64,000 nt of DNA from an uncultured candidate division Zixibacteria bacterium (GCA_903908285.1 CAIVRH010000003.1:1-64000); one strand, 5' to 3'; shown: positions 26,378 through 35,753, counted from the stretch's first letter. Notes: generated from the letters alone by a model not told the origin. Translations and numbers: made by a program.

Positions 26378-26875
26378 CTAATCCCTCCGGGCGATGACGA
26401 TTGCCCCGATTAGTGCGCTCAACAATACCACCGAAACTATCTCGAAAGGCAATACATAGGTGGTCATAAGAAGCTTGCCAATTTCCGCAACAGTTTGGGT
26501 TTCCGGTGCCTGCGAGGAGAGTTTCCAGGTGGTTTTGCTCAAGGCAAAGATGGTGATGACCAGCAAAGCACTGACAATTATAAGTCCCGGAACCACCTGC
26601 TCATTGGATTGTTTGATTTGTGCGCTGTAAAGCCGGGCCGTAAGCATGATGGCAAAAATCATCAAAATGGTTATGGCTCCCACATATATCAATACTTGAA
26701 CTGCAGCGATAAATTCCGCCGAGAGCAGAATATATATTCCGGCTACGCCAAAGAAACATAGAACCAAGAACAGTGCGGAATGGAATATGTTCTTCATGCT
26801 GACCACCATCACCCCCGAGCCGATGATAATGGCGGCTAATATGTAGTAGACGGCTTCAGAAACTCCGGTTAACAA
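26378..26875 (-). CDS. nuoJ: NADH-quinone oxidoreductase subunit J
   Basis: The protein has 165 residues with five predicted helices. The NuoJ signature is [20 protein letters not shown], and the C-terminus is [14 protein letters not shown]. The third helix holds the pi-bulge region of the complex I proton path. A 167-bp gap separates it from nuoI, unusual within this tight operon. Confidence 0.94.
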   Translation of the reverse strand: MLTGVSEAVYYILAAIIIGSGVMVVSMKNIFHSALFLVLCFFGVAGIYILLSAEFIAAVQVLIYVGAITILMIFAIMLTARLYSAQIKQSNEQVVPGLIIVSALLVITIFALSKTTWKLSSQAPETQTVAEIGKLLMTTYVLPFEIVSVVLLSALIGAIVIARRD

Positions 26876-27042
26876 TTTTGATTTCCTTTTGTTTGGTCCG
26901 CATGAGATAATTGTAGATCAGTTAACTCAAATGAGCCTTAGCCTATGTAACCTGCGCCTCACAAGAATGCGGTTTTCGCTCAAAATCGCAGAAGCCCCGC
27001 TTTGCGGGATTTACGCTTCACTTCAACAAACTTCTGCACTCC
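26876..27042 (-). repeat. Intra-operon gap with GC hairpin
   Basis: The spacer between nuoI and nuoJ contains CCCGC-TTT-GCGGG with flanking AAGC/GATTT, resembling the short palindromes scattered elsewhere (44690-44770, 35648, 46452). It could stabilise or attenuate the operon transcript. No ORF is seen. Confidence 0.4.
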
Positions 27043-27492
27043 TTACAGATATTCCTTTCCTATCTCTTTTAACTTATCCTTGTTGTAGATCAGTTCCCTT
27101 TTATCATAAACCGAAAATTCGTACCGGGGAACCAGTTTTATAGCTTTTCCCTTTACCGGACAGGTTTCTTCACATAGTCCACAATAGATGCACATTCCGG
27201 TGTCGACGTCGAATATTTCGGCTACTCTCTTACCGGACTCGTCTTTGGTATCTTTAAACTTTATGGCGTTATTAGGACAGATGCGGTAGCAAAGCCCGCA
27301 AGCGATGCATTTGAGCTGGTTGGTTTCCGGGTCAGTGGTCAGCACCACGCATCCCCGGGACCTTTCCGGCATGGTCCATTTCTCTTTGGGATATTGCAGC
27401 GTGACTGCATGTTTCCCCATGTGTTTCACCGTCACGGTCAATCCCAGCAAGAGATTGTATATCCCAGAGAATATGTTTTTGACTAAAGCCAT
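27043..27492 (-). CDS. nuoI: NADH-quinone oxidoreductase subunit I, 2x[4Fe-4S]
   Basis: The protein has 149 residues. Two ferredoxin motifs are intact: CIACGLCYRICPNN and CIYCGLCEETCPVK, which bind clusters N6a and N6b and hand electrons to NuoB. The N-terminal amphipathic helix (GIYNLLLGLTVTVKHMGKHA) docks on NuoH. It starts four bases after the nuoH stop. Confidence 0.95.
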   Translation of the reverse strand: MALVKNIFSGIYNLLLGLTVTVKHMGKHAVTLQYPKEKWTMPERSRGCVVLTTDPETNQLKCIACGLCYRICPNNAIKFKDTKDESGKRVAEIFDVDTGMCIYCGLCEETCPVKGKAIKLVPRYEFSVYDKRELIYNKDKLKEIGKEYL

Positions 27493-27496
27493 AATT

Positions 27497-28525
27497 TTAT
27501 GCGAACGCTGCGGTTAAAATTAAATTCAAAAACGCCAGGGGCAAAAGGAATTTCCAGGCAAATCCCATCAGCTGATCCACCCGGAGCCGGGGATAAGTCC
27601 ACCGGAACCACATCACCACCAGAATAACGAAAAAGGTTTTGATCAAAAACCAAATCCAGGAGGGGAGCCAGGGGCCATTCCACCCTCCCAAAAACAAAGT
27701 GGTTACCACAGCGCTTATAGCGACTAAGTTGGTATATTCGGCAAAGAAGAACATGGCGAATTTCATTCCGCTATATTCCGTATTATAGCCGGCTACCAGT
27801 TCTTGTTCCGCTTCCGGAATATCGAAGGGGGTCCGGTTAACTTCGGCAATGGCTGCGGTCAAATATACCAGGAACCCGACCGGTTGTCTGAAGATATACC
27901 ATTGCCAAACGTGGGTTTGAGCAGTGACGATCTTCACCATGGAGAGGGATTGGGTAATAAGCACCACTCCTAATACGGAAAGGGTTAAAGGCACTTCATA
28001 ACTTATGATCTGCGCTGCAGATCTTAAGCCCCCCAGCAAAGAATACTTGTTGTTTGAACCCCAACCCGCCATCAAAAGTCCCACCACGGTGAAAGTGGTG
28101 ATAGCTAAAATATATAATATTCCGATATTGAGATCTTTAATGATCATCCCTTTACCGAAGGGAATGCATACATACACCATCAGAGCCGATACGAAAACCA
28201 CGATGGGAGCGATCACGAAAACCGCTTTGTCCACCTTCGCCGGGATGATATCCTCCTTCATGATCAACTTTATGGCATCGATGATGCTTTGTCTCCAGCC
28301 ATGCCAGCCGGTCCGCATGGGGCCTAGCCGGACTTGCATGTGAGCGGATACTTTTCTTTCCCACCAGACCAAAAACAGGGCAGATAAAGTTATGAATGCA
28401 AGGACCGCAGCAAACACCAGGAACATGGATAGAAGGTCGAGCCAGAATTGAGGTATACCCCATCTGGTGAATAAACTTCCCAGCCAATTATATATTGCTT
28501 CGAAAGCTTTACCTAGTTCGAACAA
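27497..28525 (-). CDS. nuoH: NADH-quinone oxidoreductase subunit H
   Basis: The protein has 342 residues, eight to nine helices, and forms the quinone-binding chamber. Signatures are WERKVSAHMQVRLGPMRTGW and AEVNRTPFDIPEAEQELVAG with its acidic loop. The start codon is TTG at 28525, with GAGGAGAG about ten bases upstream. It lies 93 bp after nuoD. Confidence 0.96.
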   Translation of the reverse strand: MFELGKAFEAIYNWLGSLFTRWGIPQFWLDLLSMFLVFAAVLAFITLSALFLVWWERKVSAHMQVRLGPMRTGWHGWRQSIIDAIKLIMKEDIIPAKVDKAVFVIAPIVVFVSALMVYVCIPFGKGMIIKDLNIGILYILAITTFTVVGLLMAGWGSNNKYSLLGGLRSAAQIISYEVPLTLSVLGVVLITQSLSMVKIVTAQTHVWQWYIFRQPVGFLVYLTAAIAEVNRTPFDIPEAEQELVAGYNTEYSGMKFAMFFFAEYTNLVAISAVVTTLFLGGWNGPWLPSWIWFLIKTFFVILVVMWFRWTYPRLRVDQLMGFAWKFLLPLAFLNLILTAAFA

Positions 28526-28618
28526 AAACTCTCTCCTCTTTCTAACTGACTTAATTCAGGTTCGGAACTGACACCACTTAAGTGGCTTGGAACTTAGTAT
28601 TCCATAAACCGACAACTT

Positions 28619-29767
28619 CTATCTATCCACATCCGGCATAATCACATCCAAACTGGCGAAAATCGCCACTAAATCCGCTATCTTCCAACCCCGAACCATC
28701 TCCGGCAGAACCGCCAAATTGGAAAAAGAAGCAGTGCGGAGCTTCACCCGGTAAGGGATGGTATTCCCATCGGAAACGATATAGAATCCCATCTCCCCCC
28801 GGGTGGATTCTACTCTAACATAAACCTCACCCGCAGGCGGTTTAAACACTGCAAGCGTTTTGGCTTTAATCTCTCCTGATGGTATGGAATTTATAGCTTG
28901 CTCCACTATCCGGTTGGCTTGCCTCATCTCCTGGATTCTAACCATATATCTATCCCAGGTATCGGAATTGGTACCGGTGGGGATGTCGAATTCAAATCGA
29001 TCATATATAGAATAGGGCTCTTCTTTTCTTAAGTCCCATTTAAATCCGGATGCTCTTAAATTTGGTCCGGTGACCGAATAATCTATGGCGGTATTTTGCG
29101 GCAATATCCCGACCCCTTTGGTCCTTCCCAGGAAAATGGGATTCTGGGTGAGGATATATTCATACTCATCCACTCGAGGTTTGAAATACTCCACAAACTC
29201 TTTAGCCCGGAGGATAAACTCTTCCGGTAGATCTTTAGACACTCCCCCGACCCGCATATAGTTGAAAGTCATCCTCTGCCCACAGGTCATTTCCAAGAGG
29301 TCTAAAATCTTTTCTCTTTCGCGAAAACAATACAGAAAAGGTGTGATTGCTCCCAGATCCAAAGCGAACGTGCCCAGCCAGACCAAATGGCTGGCTATGC
29401 GGTTGAGCTCATCCATAATTACCCGGATATATTCAGCCCGCTCCGGCACCTGGATCCCCGCCAATTTCTCCACCGCCATGCAAAAACCGTGGTTGCAGAT
29501 CATGGCGGTAACATAATCGATCCGGTCTGTATAAGGAATGAATTGCAGGTAGGTTCGGTTCTCGGCGATTTTCTCCAGTGACCGGTGCAGGTACCCCACT
29601 ATGGGAACTAAATCCACAATTACCTCGCCATCCATTTTAAGCAAAAGCCGGCACACCCCATGGGTGCTGGGATGCTGGGGACCCATATTAACGATGAACT
29701 CTTCGCTCCCCACCTGTTCGGTGGTAAGAAGCGGGCTGTCGAAGTTATTTTTTGGGTAATCGGACAA
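28619..29767 (-). CDS. nuoD: NADH-quinone oxidoreductase subunit D (49-kDa type)
   Basis: The protein has 382 residues from TTG 29767, chosen because GGGAGG lies ten bases upstream; the longer frame from 29806 overlaps nuoC by 62 bp and lacks an RBS. Conserved features are NMGPQHPSTHGVCRLLLKMD, the quinone-site His in that block, GYLHRSLEKIAENRTY, and the C-terminal IMPDVDR. It is homologous to the large subunit of [NiFe] hydrogenase but without the metal-ligand cysteines. It forms the quinone-reduction site with NuoB and NuoH. Confidence 0.94.
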   Translation of the reverse strand: MSDYPKNNFDSPLLTTEQVGSEEFIVNMGPQHPSTHGVCRLLLKMDGEVIVDLVPIVGYLHRSLEKIAENRTYLQFIPYTDRIDYVTAMICNHGFCMAVEKLAGIQVPERAEYIRVIMDELNRIASHLVWLGTFALDLGAITPFLYCFREREKILDLLEMTCGQRMTFNYMRVGGVSKDLPEEFILRAKEFVEYFKPRVDEYEYILTQNPIFLGRTKGVGILPQNTAIDYSVTGPNLRASGFKWDLRKEEPYSIYDRFEFDIPTGTNSDTWDRYMVRIQEMRQANRIVEQAINSIPSGEIKAKTLAVFKPPAGEVYVRVESTRGEMGFYIVSDGNTIPYRVKLRTASFSNLAVLPEMVRGWKIADLVAIFASLDVIMPDVDR

Positions 29768-30212
29768 AATCTTTTCCCTCCCAATCTTTACGCATGGGAA
29801 AACCACCCTCCCAGTCTTCAGGTAAAAGGATCGGTCTGGGATCAGGATGATTCTTAAAGGTCATACCGAACAGCTCGGCAATCTCTCTTTCGTGCCAGTT
29901 AGCTGCTTTCCATATCGGAGTCGCCGAATCCAGCTCACCGTCCCGGGTAAGAGAAGTTTTTATGGCGATCTTATGCTTATGTTTAAACGAAAACAAATTA
30001 TATACTACTTCCAACCTTTCCACCCGGTCAATGCAGGTCATGCAAGCCAGAAGATCGAACGAGAGCTCCGGTGTTTCCTTTGCGAAACGGCATACTTTCA
30101 GTATCAGATCCATTTCCACTTTAAAGGCAACATCCACTCCCACCATGGGGAATTCTTCGACCTTTTCCGGAAATTTGTTTTGAAAGGTTTGAAGCAGTTG
30201 TTCTTTGGTCAT
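29745..30212 (-). CDS. nuoC: NADH-quinone oxidoreductase subunit C (30-kDa type)
   Basis: The protein has 155 residues. The family signature is WKAANWHEREIAELFGMTFK followed by HPDPRPILLPEDWEGGFPMR. It is separate from nuoD, not fused as in E. coli, and overlaps its TTG start by 23 bp. It belongs to the peripheral arm of complex I. Confidence 0.95.
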   Translation of the reverse strand: MTKEQLLQTFQNKFPEKVEEFPMVGVDVAFKVEMDLILKVCRFAKETPELSFDLLACMTCIDRVERLEVVYNLFSFKHKHKIAIKTSLTRDGELDSATPIWKAANWHEREIAELFGMTFKNHPDPRPILLPEDWEGGFPMRKDWEGKDFVRLPKK

Positions 30213-30343
30213 GAATTTATTCTCTTATAGGGTTCAAGGGGTCGAGGGTTCGAGTGGTCAAGTGGAATGCTAAAAACGCTTATAAAGAAATTGATAAGTA
30301 AACTCTGGAATTCTTGACTCCTCGAATCCTTGAATCCTTCTTT

Positions 30344-30850
30344 TCAACTCCAATCTGCTATCTTCTCTTTCTTTATCTTCTCCTGCAGTTTGATACACCC
30401 CTCCATCAACGATTCCGGCCGGGGAGGACAGCCGGGGATAAATACATCCACCGGGATGATCAAGTCTACCCCTTTTACCACGCTGTAAGAATCATAATAA
30501 AATGGCCCGCCGGCAATGGCGCATCCACCCATGGCAATAACATAGCGCGGTTCCGCCATCTGCTCGTACAATCTTTTCACCCGGGGAGCCATCTTTTTGG
30601 TTAGAGTTCCGGCTACAAACATCAAATCCGACTGCCGGGGGGAGGCGCGGAAGATCATCCCAAATCTGTCGAAATCGTAGCGGGAAGCCCCGGTGGCCAT
30701 CATTTCCACGGCACAGCAAGCCAGTCCGAACAGCATGTACCAAAGGGAAGATGCCCGGGAATAATTCAGCACATCGTCTAAGACCGTGGTGATAAGCCCT
30801 CCTCCGGGAATAGGTTCCAGATACACCGGCAGTTTCTTGATTACACCCAT
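30344..30850 (-). CDS. nuoB: NADH-quinone oxidoreductase subunit B (N2 cluster)
   Basis: The protein has 168 residues from ATG 30850, preceded by GGAG eight bases upstream and overlapping the nuoA stop by 10 bp; a longer frame from 30871 is unlikely. Cluster N2 cysteines are complete: tandem Cys in [10 protein letters not shown], Cys in [10 protein letters not shown], and Cys in [11 protein letters not shown]. It hands electrons to quinone. A 131-bp gap before nuoC carries 7-bp-like simple repeats (GGTTCGA, GGTCAAG). Confidence 0.95.
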   Translation of the reverse strand: MGVIKKLPVYLEPIPGGGLITTVLDDVLNYSRASSLWYMLFGLACCAVEMMATGASRYDFDRFGMIFRASPRQSDLMFVAGTLTKKMAPRVKRLYEQMAEPRYVIAMGGCAIAGGPFYYDSYSVVKGVDLIIPVDVFIPGCPPRPESLMEGCIKLQEKIKKEKIADWS

Positions 30851-31197
30851 TTCAAAGCTCCTTTTTTCCACACGTAAATCAAACCAAAGATTAAAATGGC
30901 TAAGAAAATGATCATCTCTAAGAAAGCAAAAAATCCTAAGCTCCGGTAAACTACCGCCCAGGGGAAAAGGAAAACTATCTCCACATCGAAGATGACAAAA
31001 ATCAGGGCGTATAAATAATATCGAACATTATATTGTACCCAAGCGCTGCCGACGGGAAGCTCTCCGCATTCATAACTTTCCAGCTTGTCCGGAGTGGGGT
31101 GATGGGGACGAACCAGGCGGGAAAGAAAAAAGACAAATAGGACAAAAATAACACCGATCAAACAAAAGAAACCTACATATGCGTAATCTTGAAACAT
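30841..31197 (-). CDS. nuoA: NADH-quinone oxidoreductase subunit A
   Basis: The protein has 118 residues in three helices. Signatures are [20 protein letters not shown] and [20 protein letters not shown] with the conserved acidic residues. It is the first gene of the nuo operon, whose order is A-B-C-D-H-I-J-K-L-M-N with no E, F or G. No strong RBS is visible upstream. Confidence 0.95.
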   Translation of the reverse strand: MFQDYAYVGFFCLIGVIFVLFVFFLSRLVRPHHPTPDKLESYECGELPVGSAWVQYNVRYYLYALIFVIFDVEIVFLFPWAVVYRSLGFFAFLEMIIFLAILIFGLIYVWKKGALKWV

Positions 31198-31580
31198 GGA
31201 TTTTCACTTGGTTTAAACTTTAGCGAATTTTTATCATTCTTTGTCCTGCAAATTTATAGTATGTGAAGTTTTTCACATATAGATCAATTAAGAAAAGATT
31301 TTTTCAAAGTTTGTCAAGGAATTTTGTGATTTGGGAACGAAAAAACAGCGACATGATATAATTCCAAAATTGTCGGAATGGTTTTAAATGGGAACTTTAC
31401 CGTGCACACAGAGTAAAAATCAGCGAGGATGATTTCCTGATTTTATCCGAAAGATTTTATAAACCATTCCCAGATTATCCTTGACAAAGGGAGTGCGGAA
31501 TTTATTTTAGAGGGTGACTTGCAATAACTGCAGGAATTGAGTGGTTTAAGGAAACTAATTTGCTACAAGGAGGTTAAAAC
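31198..31580. promoter_or_regulatory. 383-bp divergent region: nuo operon and ompH promoters expected
   Basis: AT-rich spacer between nuoA (minus) and the OmpH-like gene (plus). The plus-strand gene has a strong RBS (ACAAGGAGGTTAAAAC). A TTGACA-like TTGACAAAGG at ~31481 is a possible -35 element for ompH. No ORF or structured RNA is recognised. Confidence 0.4.
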
Positions 31581-32117
31581 ATGAGCAAGATGTTAACCAA
31601 AGCAGGGGGAGTGATACTTTTAGGAGCATTGCTATGGATGGGGTTGTTTTCGACCGGAATAGCTCAGCAGTTGAAGATCGGCTATGTGGATGTGGTTCGC
31701 CTGAAAAAGGAGTATAAAGAGTATGTGGCAACCGAAGCCAGGTTCGAAAAGATGATGGCGGTTTGGCAAGCGAAAGCGGATTCGATGCAGAATGCTATGA
31801 AAGATATTGCGGATAAACTGGAAAAACCCAGTCCCTTATTGACCGAGCAGGGGAAAAGTGACCTAAGAGAGAAACTATTGGTCAAGCAAAACGAATATCA
31901 GCTATTTGCCAATCAGGTGATGGGGCAGGACGGGGAAGCAGCCCAAAAAGAGGCGGAGCTTTCCAAACCCTTAATTGACAAGATAAACACGGTCATAAAG
32001 CTGATTGCATTGAAAGGGAATTACTCTTTTGTTCTGGACTCTACTGCCGGTAGTGTTATTTATGCCAGCGAGAGCTTCGATCTTACGGATAAGGTTCTGG
32101 TCGAGCTAAACAAATGA
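31581..32117 (+). CDS. OmpH/Skp-family periplasmic chaperone
   Basis: The protein has 178 residues, the normal size. A signal peptide (cleavage near IAQQ, residue ~29) is followed by the family start KIGYVDVVRLKKEYKEY, a long charged coiled-coil arm (residues ~45-135), then the closing beta strands NYSFVLDSTAGSVIYASES with DLTDKVLVELNK at the end. Skp-like trimers carry unfolded outer-membrane proteins across the periplasm. Its presence supports a Gram-negative envelope. Confidence 0.9.
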   Translation: MSKMLTKAGGVILLGALLWMGLFSTGIAQQLKIGYVDVVRLKKEYKEYVATEARFEKMMAVWQAKADSMQNAMKDIADKLEKPSPLLTEQGKSDLREKLLVKQNEYQLFANQVMGQDGEAAQKEAELSKPLIDKINTVIKLIALKGNYSFVLDSTAGSVIYASESFDLTDKVLVELNK

Positions 32118-32826
32118 TGATCATCGAGATATTTGGATTCCTAGAATTTTTCATATTCAGGCAGATGGTTTAACAGCAAAGAATCTTTAAAATATATCAT
32201 TTTATTCTTGACTTAAATAGGGGAAAGTCATAATTTAAGATTCAACAAGAACATCCAATGGTGCGTAAATAAGATGTAAGGATTTTTACAGGCAGATAAC
32301 GGGGTTAAAGAGTTTTTGGGAAAAGAAGTTAAACATGGAGGTTTATTCTTTTAGGAGGGGACGGAATCTAATTCCTCGCAGAAAGTGAATCTCGCATAGT
32401 TTTAAAATCTTAGTTTTGCCTCACGAATGTGCCAAGAAGGCACCAACAACAGCATTTCGCCTAAAGCAAGATTGAAGGGACAACCAAAAGACCAGAGCAA
32501 AGGGGTTTGCTCACGGTCATCATCCTCATAGGGTGAGTTTTGGGATAGAGGGAAAGCAGCCGGGTAGAGGAATGTATATTCTTTGTCCGGGGATTCTAGT
32601 TGTGAATAACTATCTTGAGTTAAGTTTATGAATTTTCCAACAAACACAATACTAATAATATGTCTGAACTATTTCTCTTTTGCCCGTCCGGGAGAAAACC
32701 ATCAGACATGTTTTATTTACCTTTAAACGGGTAAAAGGAGGTGGTGCGGTAATGCTGAAGGGGAATCTGAATGTGAAGAGAGGGGGAAACAAAAACTTCT
32801 ATCCTTTTTTGAAAGGAGGTTTAGTG
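32118..32826 (+). promoter_or_regulatory. 709-bp leader region with an upstream in-frame start
   Basis: No gene is recognised up to 32750. A second translation start lies in frame with the next CDS: GTAAAAGGAGGTGGTGCGGT then ATG 32752, adding 25 residues (MLKGNLNVKRGGNKNFYPFL and on) ahead of the signal peptide. The preferred start at 32827 has its own GAAAGGAGG. A minus-strand open frame at 32402-32647 shows no RBS or family motif and is not called. Confidence 0.45.
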
Positions 32827-33666
32827 ATGTCCCGAAATATCTTAGCAGGACTCGTAGTTCTGTGTTTAGTGCTTTGGGGCTCCACTGCGATGGCTGATTG
32901 CGGGAATGCGTTGAGCTATCAGGTATCCTCGGATCTGGCCAATAACACCGCAACGGTGAAGCTATTTTTGGCGAACGATGCCGGATTAGCGGGCGGATCC
33001 ATACCTATAAGCTTCAGTGTTCCTGGCTCCGACATCCAATGCACCAAGATCGAGTTTACGAATAGCCGGGTGGAGAATTTCCAGCTTTATCCCCAGATAG
33101 ACAACCAGAACAAAAAAGTGCTCATCGGAATGATTCGGGCTTTGAACGAGGAAATCGATGACGTTCTTAAGCCGGGCGAAGGTCTTTTAACCACCATGTA
33201 CTTTACCTCAAAAAGCGGTAGTTTACCTGAACTTAAAATCAGCCCGTGGTCATTGACCGGCGGGAAGCTCTACTACGACTTGGTGGATGAGAAGGGAAGT
33301 TCCATCTGCGGGAAAACTCTGCAGGATGCAGATATTCCTATTCCCATCAAGGCTGGTGACGCCAGTGAAACAGAACAGTCAAAGCCCACTGTTTTCAGCC
33401 TGGAGCAAAATTACCCCAATCCATTCAACCCGGAGACAGTGATCAAATACAGCTTGCCTCAGGATGCTAAAGTGACCTTGAGGATTTACAACGTTCTGGG
33501 TCAGGTGGTCTCCACTCCGGTGAATGGGAATCTTCCGGCAGGGGTACACTCGGTCACTTGGGATGGCAAGAATGAGCAGGGAAGCGACGTAGCCAGCGGA
33601 ATTTATTTCTACCGGATCAAAGCCGGCAGCTACGAGTCGATCATGAAGATGACTTTGCTGAGATAA
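32827..33666 (+). CDS. Secreted cohesin-like protein with FlgD/T9SS-like C-terminus
   Basis: The protein has 279 residues from ATG 32827, chosen because GGAGG lies seven bases upstream and the signal peptide (MSRNILAGLVVLCLVLWGS, cleavage at AMA-D) begins there. A ~140-residue beta-sandwich (SYQVSSDLANNTATVKLFLA ... GLLTTMYFTSKSG) has the look of cohesin-type domains. The C-terminal module NYPNPFNPETVIKYSLPQDA ... WDGKNEQGSDVASGIYFYR is FlgD/T9SS-like. No dockerin is present, so it would be a candidate anchor-side partner for dockerin proteins in the window. A strong terminator follows. Confidence 0.83.
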   Translation: MSRNILAGLVVLCLVLWGSTAMADCGNALSYQVSSDLANNTATVKLFLANDAGLAGGSIPISFSVPGSDIQCTKIEFTNSRVENFQLYPQIDNQNKKVLIGMIRALNEEIDDVLKPGEGLLTTMYFTSKSGSLPELKISPWSLTGGKLYYDLVDEKGSSICGKTLQDADIPIPIKAGDASETEQSKPTVFSLEQNYPNPFNPETVIKYSLPQDAKVTLRIYNVLGQVVSTPVNGNLPAGVHSVTWDGKNEQGSDVASGIYFYRIKAGSYESIMKMTLLR

Positions 33667-33734
33667 ACGGGAGACTAAATACCTTATCCCCCTTAAGTTG
33701 GGGGAACATGCCATGTAACCAAAAGAGAAGATAA

Positions 33735-33771
33735 ATCCCTGGTGTCGATTTTTGGCACCAGGGATTTTTTT
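33735..33771 (+). terminator. Rho-independent terminator
   Basis: Stem ATCCCTGGTG (33735-33744) pairs with CACCAGGGAT (33756-33765), followed by a run of seven T. It ends the transcript of the gene stopping at 33666. Confidence 0.88.
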
Positions 33772-33832
33772 CGACAATAGGGTAAAGGTGGTCCCCTTGT
33801 TTTAAATCTTATCTTATTATCTGGAGGTTGTA

Positions 33833-34504
33833 ATGCCTCACAAGAAGACGATTCTATTGTTTTTTGTCTGTAGTATTAGTCTTATGTTTCCAGTAAGTTC
33901 TCATGCTACCACAAACTGCCATCAGACGATCACCTTTCGTGCGTTGACCCGTGGTTATTCTTCATTATCACATAGTGAAAGAAGCAAAACCTTCTGGATT
34001 ACAGAAGATGTTGACGGTGAGTGTCAATGGTCTCATCTCATTCAGCTATCGATCGCAGACAAGAAAGTATATTCCAATGACAGCGATTTGCTCGAGTTCG
34101 GAGAGTGGGGTTGGTTAACTGAATGCATAAAACACCTATCATTAGAGATACCTCAAGAATTTAGTGAGAGTTCAGGTGTATGGTCTTGCTCCACAGCATC
34201 ATTCCGGATAATATCTCCGCAACCTGATTCTGGATTGCTATATTCATTCCTGGCTGCAAGTCGCGAAGGATATGAGCAGAAGTGGATTGAAGATCATGAT
34301 TTGGGAGGTATTTCGATACCAATATTTGAAGGCGTTAAGGGCGAACTAATATATCATTATAAACGTGGACTATATATTGGTTATCAATTCTCCAAAGTAT
34401 ACTATTTTCCTCCGGAGTATCTCTTAATCATTACTCATCAGCCCATGATGGCGAATGGTCTTGATACCATGCACGGATTTTTACTTTTCAAGGTAAAAAA
34501 GTAG
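33833..34504 (+). CDS. Hypothetical secreted protein
   Basis: The protein has 223 residues with RBS TGGAGG eight bases before ATG. A clear signal peptide (MPHKKTILLFFVCSISLMFP, cleavage near SHA-T) is followed by a mixed alpha/beta domain with four cysteines in the mature part (NCHQ, GECQW, TECIK, WSCST) that could form disulphides. I recognise no family, motif or active site. It stands alone between a terminator and tRNA-Pro. Confidence 0.75.
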   Translation: MPHKKTILLFFVCSISLMFPVSSHATTNCHQTITFRALTRGYSSLSHSERSKTFWITEDVDGECQWSHLIQLSIADKKVYSNDSDLLEFGEWGWLTECIKHLSLEIPQEFSESSGVWSCSTASFRIISPQPDSGLLYSFLAASREGYEQKWIEDHDLGGISIPIFEGVKGELIYHYKRGLYIGYQFSKVYYFPPEYLLIITHQPMMANGLDTMHGFLLFKVKK

Positions 34505-34718
34505 CTTAAATATTAATATTTTTCTGATTTCGAGTTTTGAAATACTCCTTCTACTGGTATAGCTCAGTTATTCCATTTTCTGGTGTTGTGCTTTCCGTCA
34601 TTCATCATCCATCATCAGTTATTTTTCATGCTTTTGTTTTCCATTTTCCTTTGTTTTTAATTATTTTATTGACATTTACTTCAAAAGAATGTAAAATAAC
34701 TCCCGATGTATGAACTAT

Positions 34719-34792
34719 CGGGGCGTGGCTCAGCCTGGTAGAGCACTTGGTTCGGGACCAAGGTGCCGCTGGTTCAAATCCAGTCGCCCCGA
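34719..34792 (+). tRNA. tRNA-Pro (anticodon CGG)
   Basis: The 74-nt cloverleaf is complete: acceptor CGGGGCG/CGCCCCG with discriminator A, D stem GCTC/GAGC, anticodon stem CTTGG/CCAAG with loop TTCGGGA, T arm GCTGG-TTCAAAT-CCAGT. The CGG anticodon reads CCG. CCA is not encoded. A T run follows directly. Confidence 0.95.
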
Positions 34793-34804
34793 TTTTTTAA
34801 TTTG

Positions 34805-34832
34805 GTACGTAGTTTGTGGTTCATGGTTAGGG
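34805..34832 (+). repeat. 7-bp degenerate tandem repeat next to tRNA-Pro
   Basis: Four heptamers in register: GTACGTA, GTTTGTG, GTTCATG, GTTAGGG. They match the GTTCGTA heptamers around the second tRNA at 37512-37524 and 37640-37659. Confidence 0.55.
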
Positions 34833-34836
34833 GTAA

Positions 34837-35307
34837 ATGCAAAAGGCAAAACCTATATATATTGGGGTGATTGGTGGGGGGGATTGTTCGGAAGAAGTAT
34901 ATAAGCTGGCAGAAGAGGTGGGGGAAAGGATCGCGAATGCAGGAGCGGTCTTAGTTTGCGGGGGATTAGGCGGGGTGATGGAAGCTGCTGCACGAGGGGC
35001 TAAAAAGCAGGGAGGGATTACAGTCGGAATCCTTCCTGGTGTCGACAAATATCAAGCCAATCCATTCATAGATTTTCCCATAGTTACAGGTTTAGGTGAG
35101 GTTAGAAATATTCTGGTAGTCCGTAACTCCGATGCATTGATTGCACTCCCAGGAGAATTTGGCACGCTGACGGAGATCGCATTTGCCCTAAGATTAGGTA
35201 AGCCAGTGATCGGCATTTCCACCTGGGATGTCTCCGAAAAAATCATCAAGACAAAAGATCCGGAAGAGGCAGTTAAAACTGCCGTAAAGTTGGTAAAATC
35301 AACTTGA
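34837..35307 (+). CDS. LOG-like Rossmann-fold nucleotide-binding protein (TIGR00725 type)
   Basis: The protein has 156 residues with GGGGT just upstream of ATG. The Rossmann start is IYIGVIGGGDCSEEVYKLAE; motif GGLGGVMEAAARGA and PGEFGTLTEIAFAL correspond to the LOG family GGGxxGxM and PGGxGTxxE blocks, the second with Glu replacing Gly. LOG enzymes release free cytokinin-type bases from nucleotides, but bacterial TIGR00725 members have no firm function. It lies 30 bp ahead of the acylphosphatase gene and is probably co-transcribed. Confidence 0.88.
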   Translation: MQKAKPIYIGVIGGGDCSEEVYKLAEEVGERIANAGAVLVCGGLGGVMEAAARGAKKQGGITVGILPGVDKYQANPFIDFPIVTGLGEVRNILVVRNSDALIALPGEFGTLTEIAFALRLGKPVIGISTWDVSEKIIKTKDPEEAVKTAVKLVKST

Positions 35308-35337
35308 ATGAGTTGAAGGTATGGAGCTCAAGATATC

Positions 35338-35622
35338 ATGGCTATTAAACAAGCAAGCGCTCATCTTCTAATTACCGGGATGGTTCAGGGAGTGGGTTAT
35401 CGTTGGTTTGTGATGCGGAGAGCAAAAGAATCCAAGCTGGCAGGATATGTCAGAAATCTACCTGATGGCGATGTGGAAGTGGAAGTAGAGGGGGATCAGG
35501 GATTGATCATCGATTTTGCCGGGGAATTGAGAATTGGACCGCATTCCGCCCATGTTACTGATATAAAAATAAACTGGAGTGAATTCGAAAGCAAATTCAA
35601 AGGATTCGAAATAAGATTCTAA
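35338..35622 (+). CDS. acyP: Acylphosphatase
   Basis: The protein has 94 residues, usual size. Catalytic Arg22 lies in the phosphate loop GMVQGVGYRWFV and Asn40 in AGYVRNLPDGDVEVEVEG, the two diagnostic residues. It hydrolyses acyl phosphates such as 1,3-bisphosphoglycerate or carbamoyl phosphate in the cytoplasm. It follows the LOG-like gene closely; apt is 131 bp downstream. Confidence 0.95.
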   Translation: MAIKQASAHLLITGMVQGVGYRWFVMRRAKESKLAGYVRNLPDGDVEVEVEGDQGLIIDFAGELRIGPHSAHVTDIKINWSEFESKFKGFEIRF

Positions 35623-35753
35623 TCTTTCCCCGTGTTTCCCCCTCTCCCCCGCCTTTGGCGGGATTTTCAACTTAATTAAGGAGAGGGGTTCATCCTGAAG
35701 GGATTCACCCTGAAGGGGACCAAGGGGGTGAGGTTAAAACCAAGAGGTCTCTG

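Noticed and set aside
29767-29806. Longer nuoD start at 29806
   Set aside because: It deepens the overlap with nuoC to 62 bp and has no RBS; TTG 29767 has GGGAGG at proper distance.
32402-32647. Minus-strand 81-codon frame
   Set aside because: No RBS, signal peptide or recognised motif; left as uncalled leader DNA.
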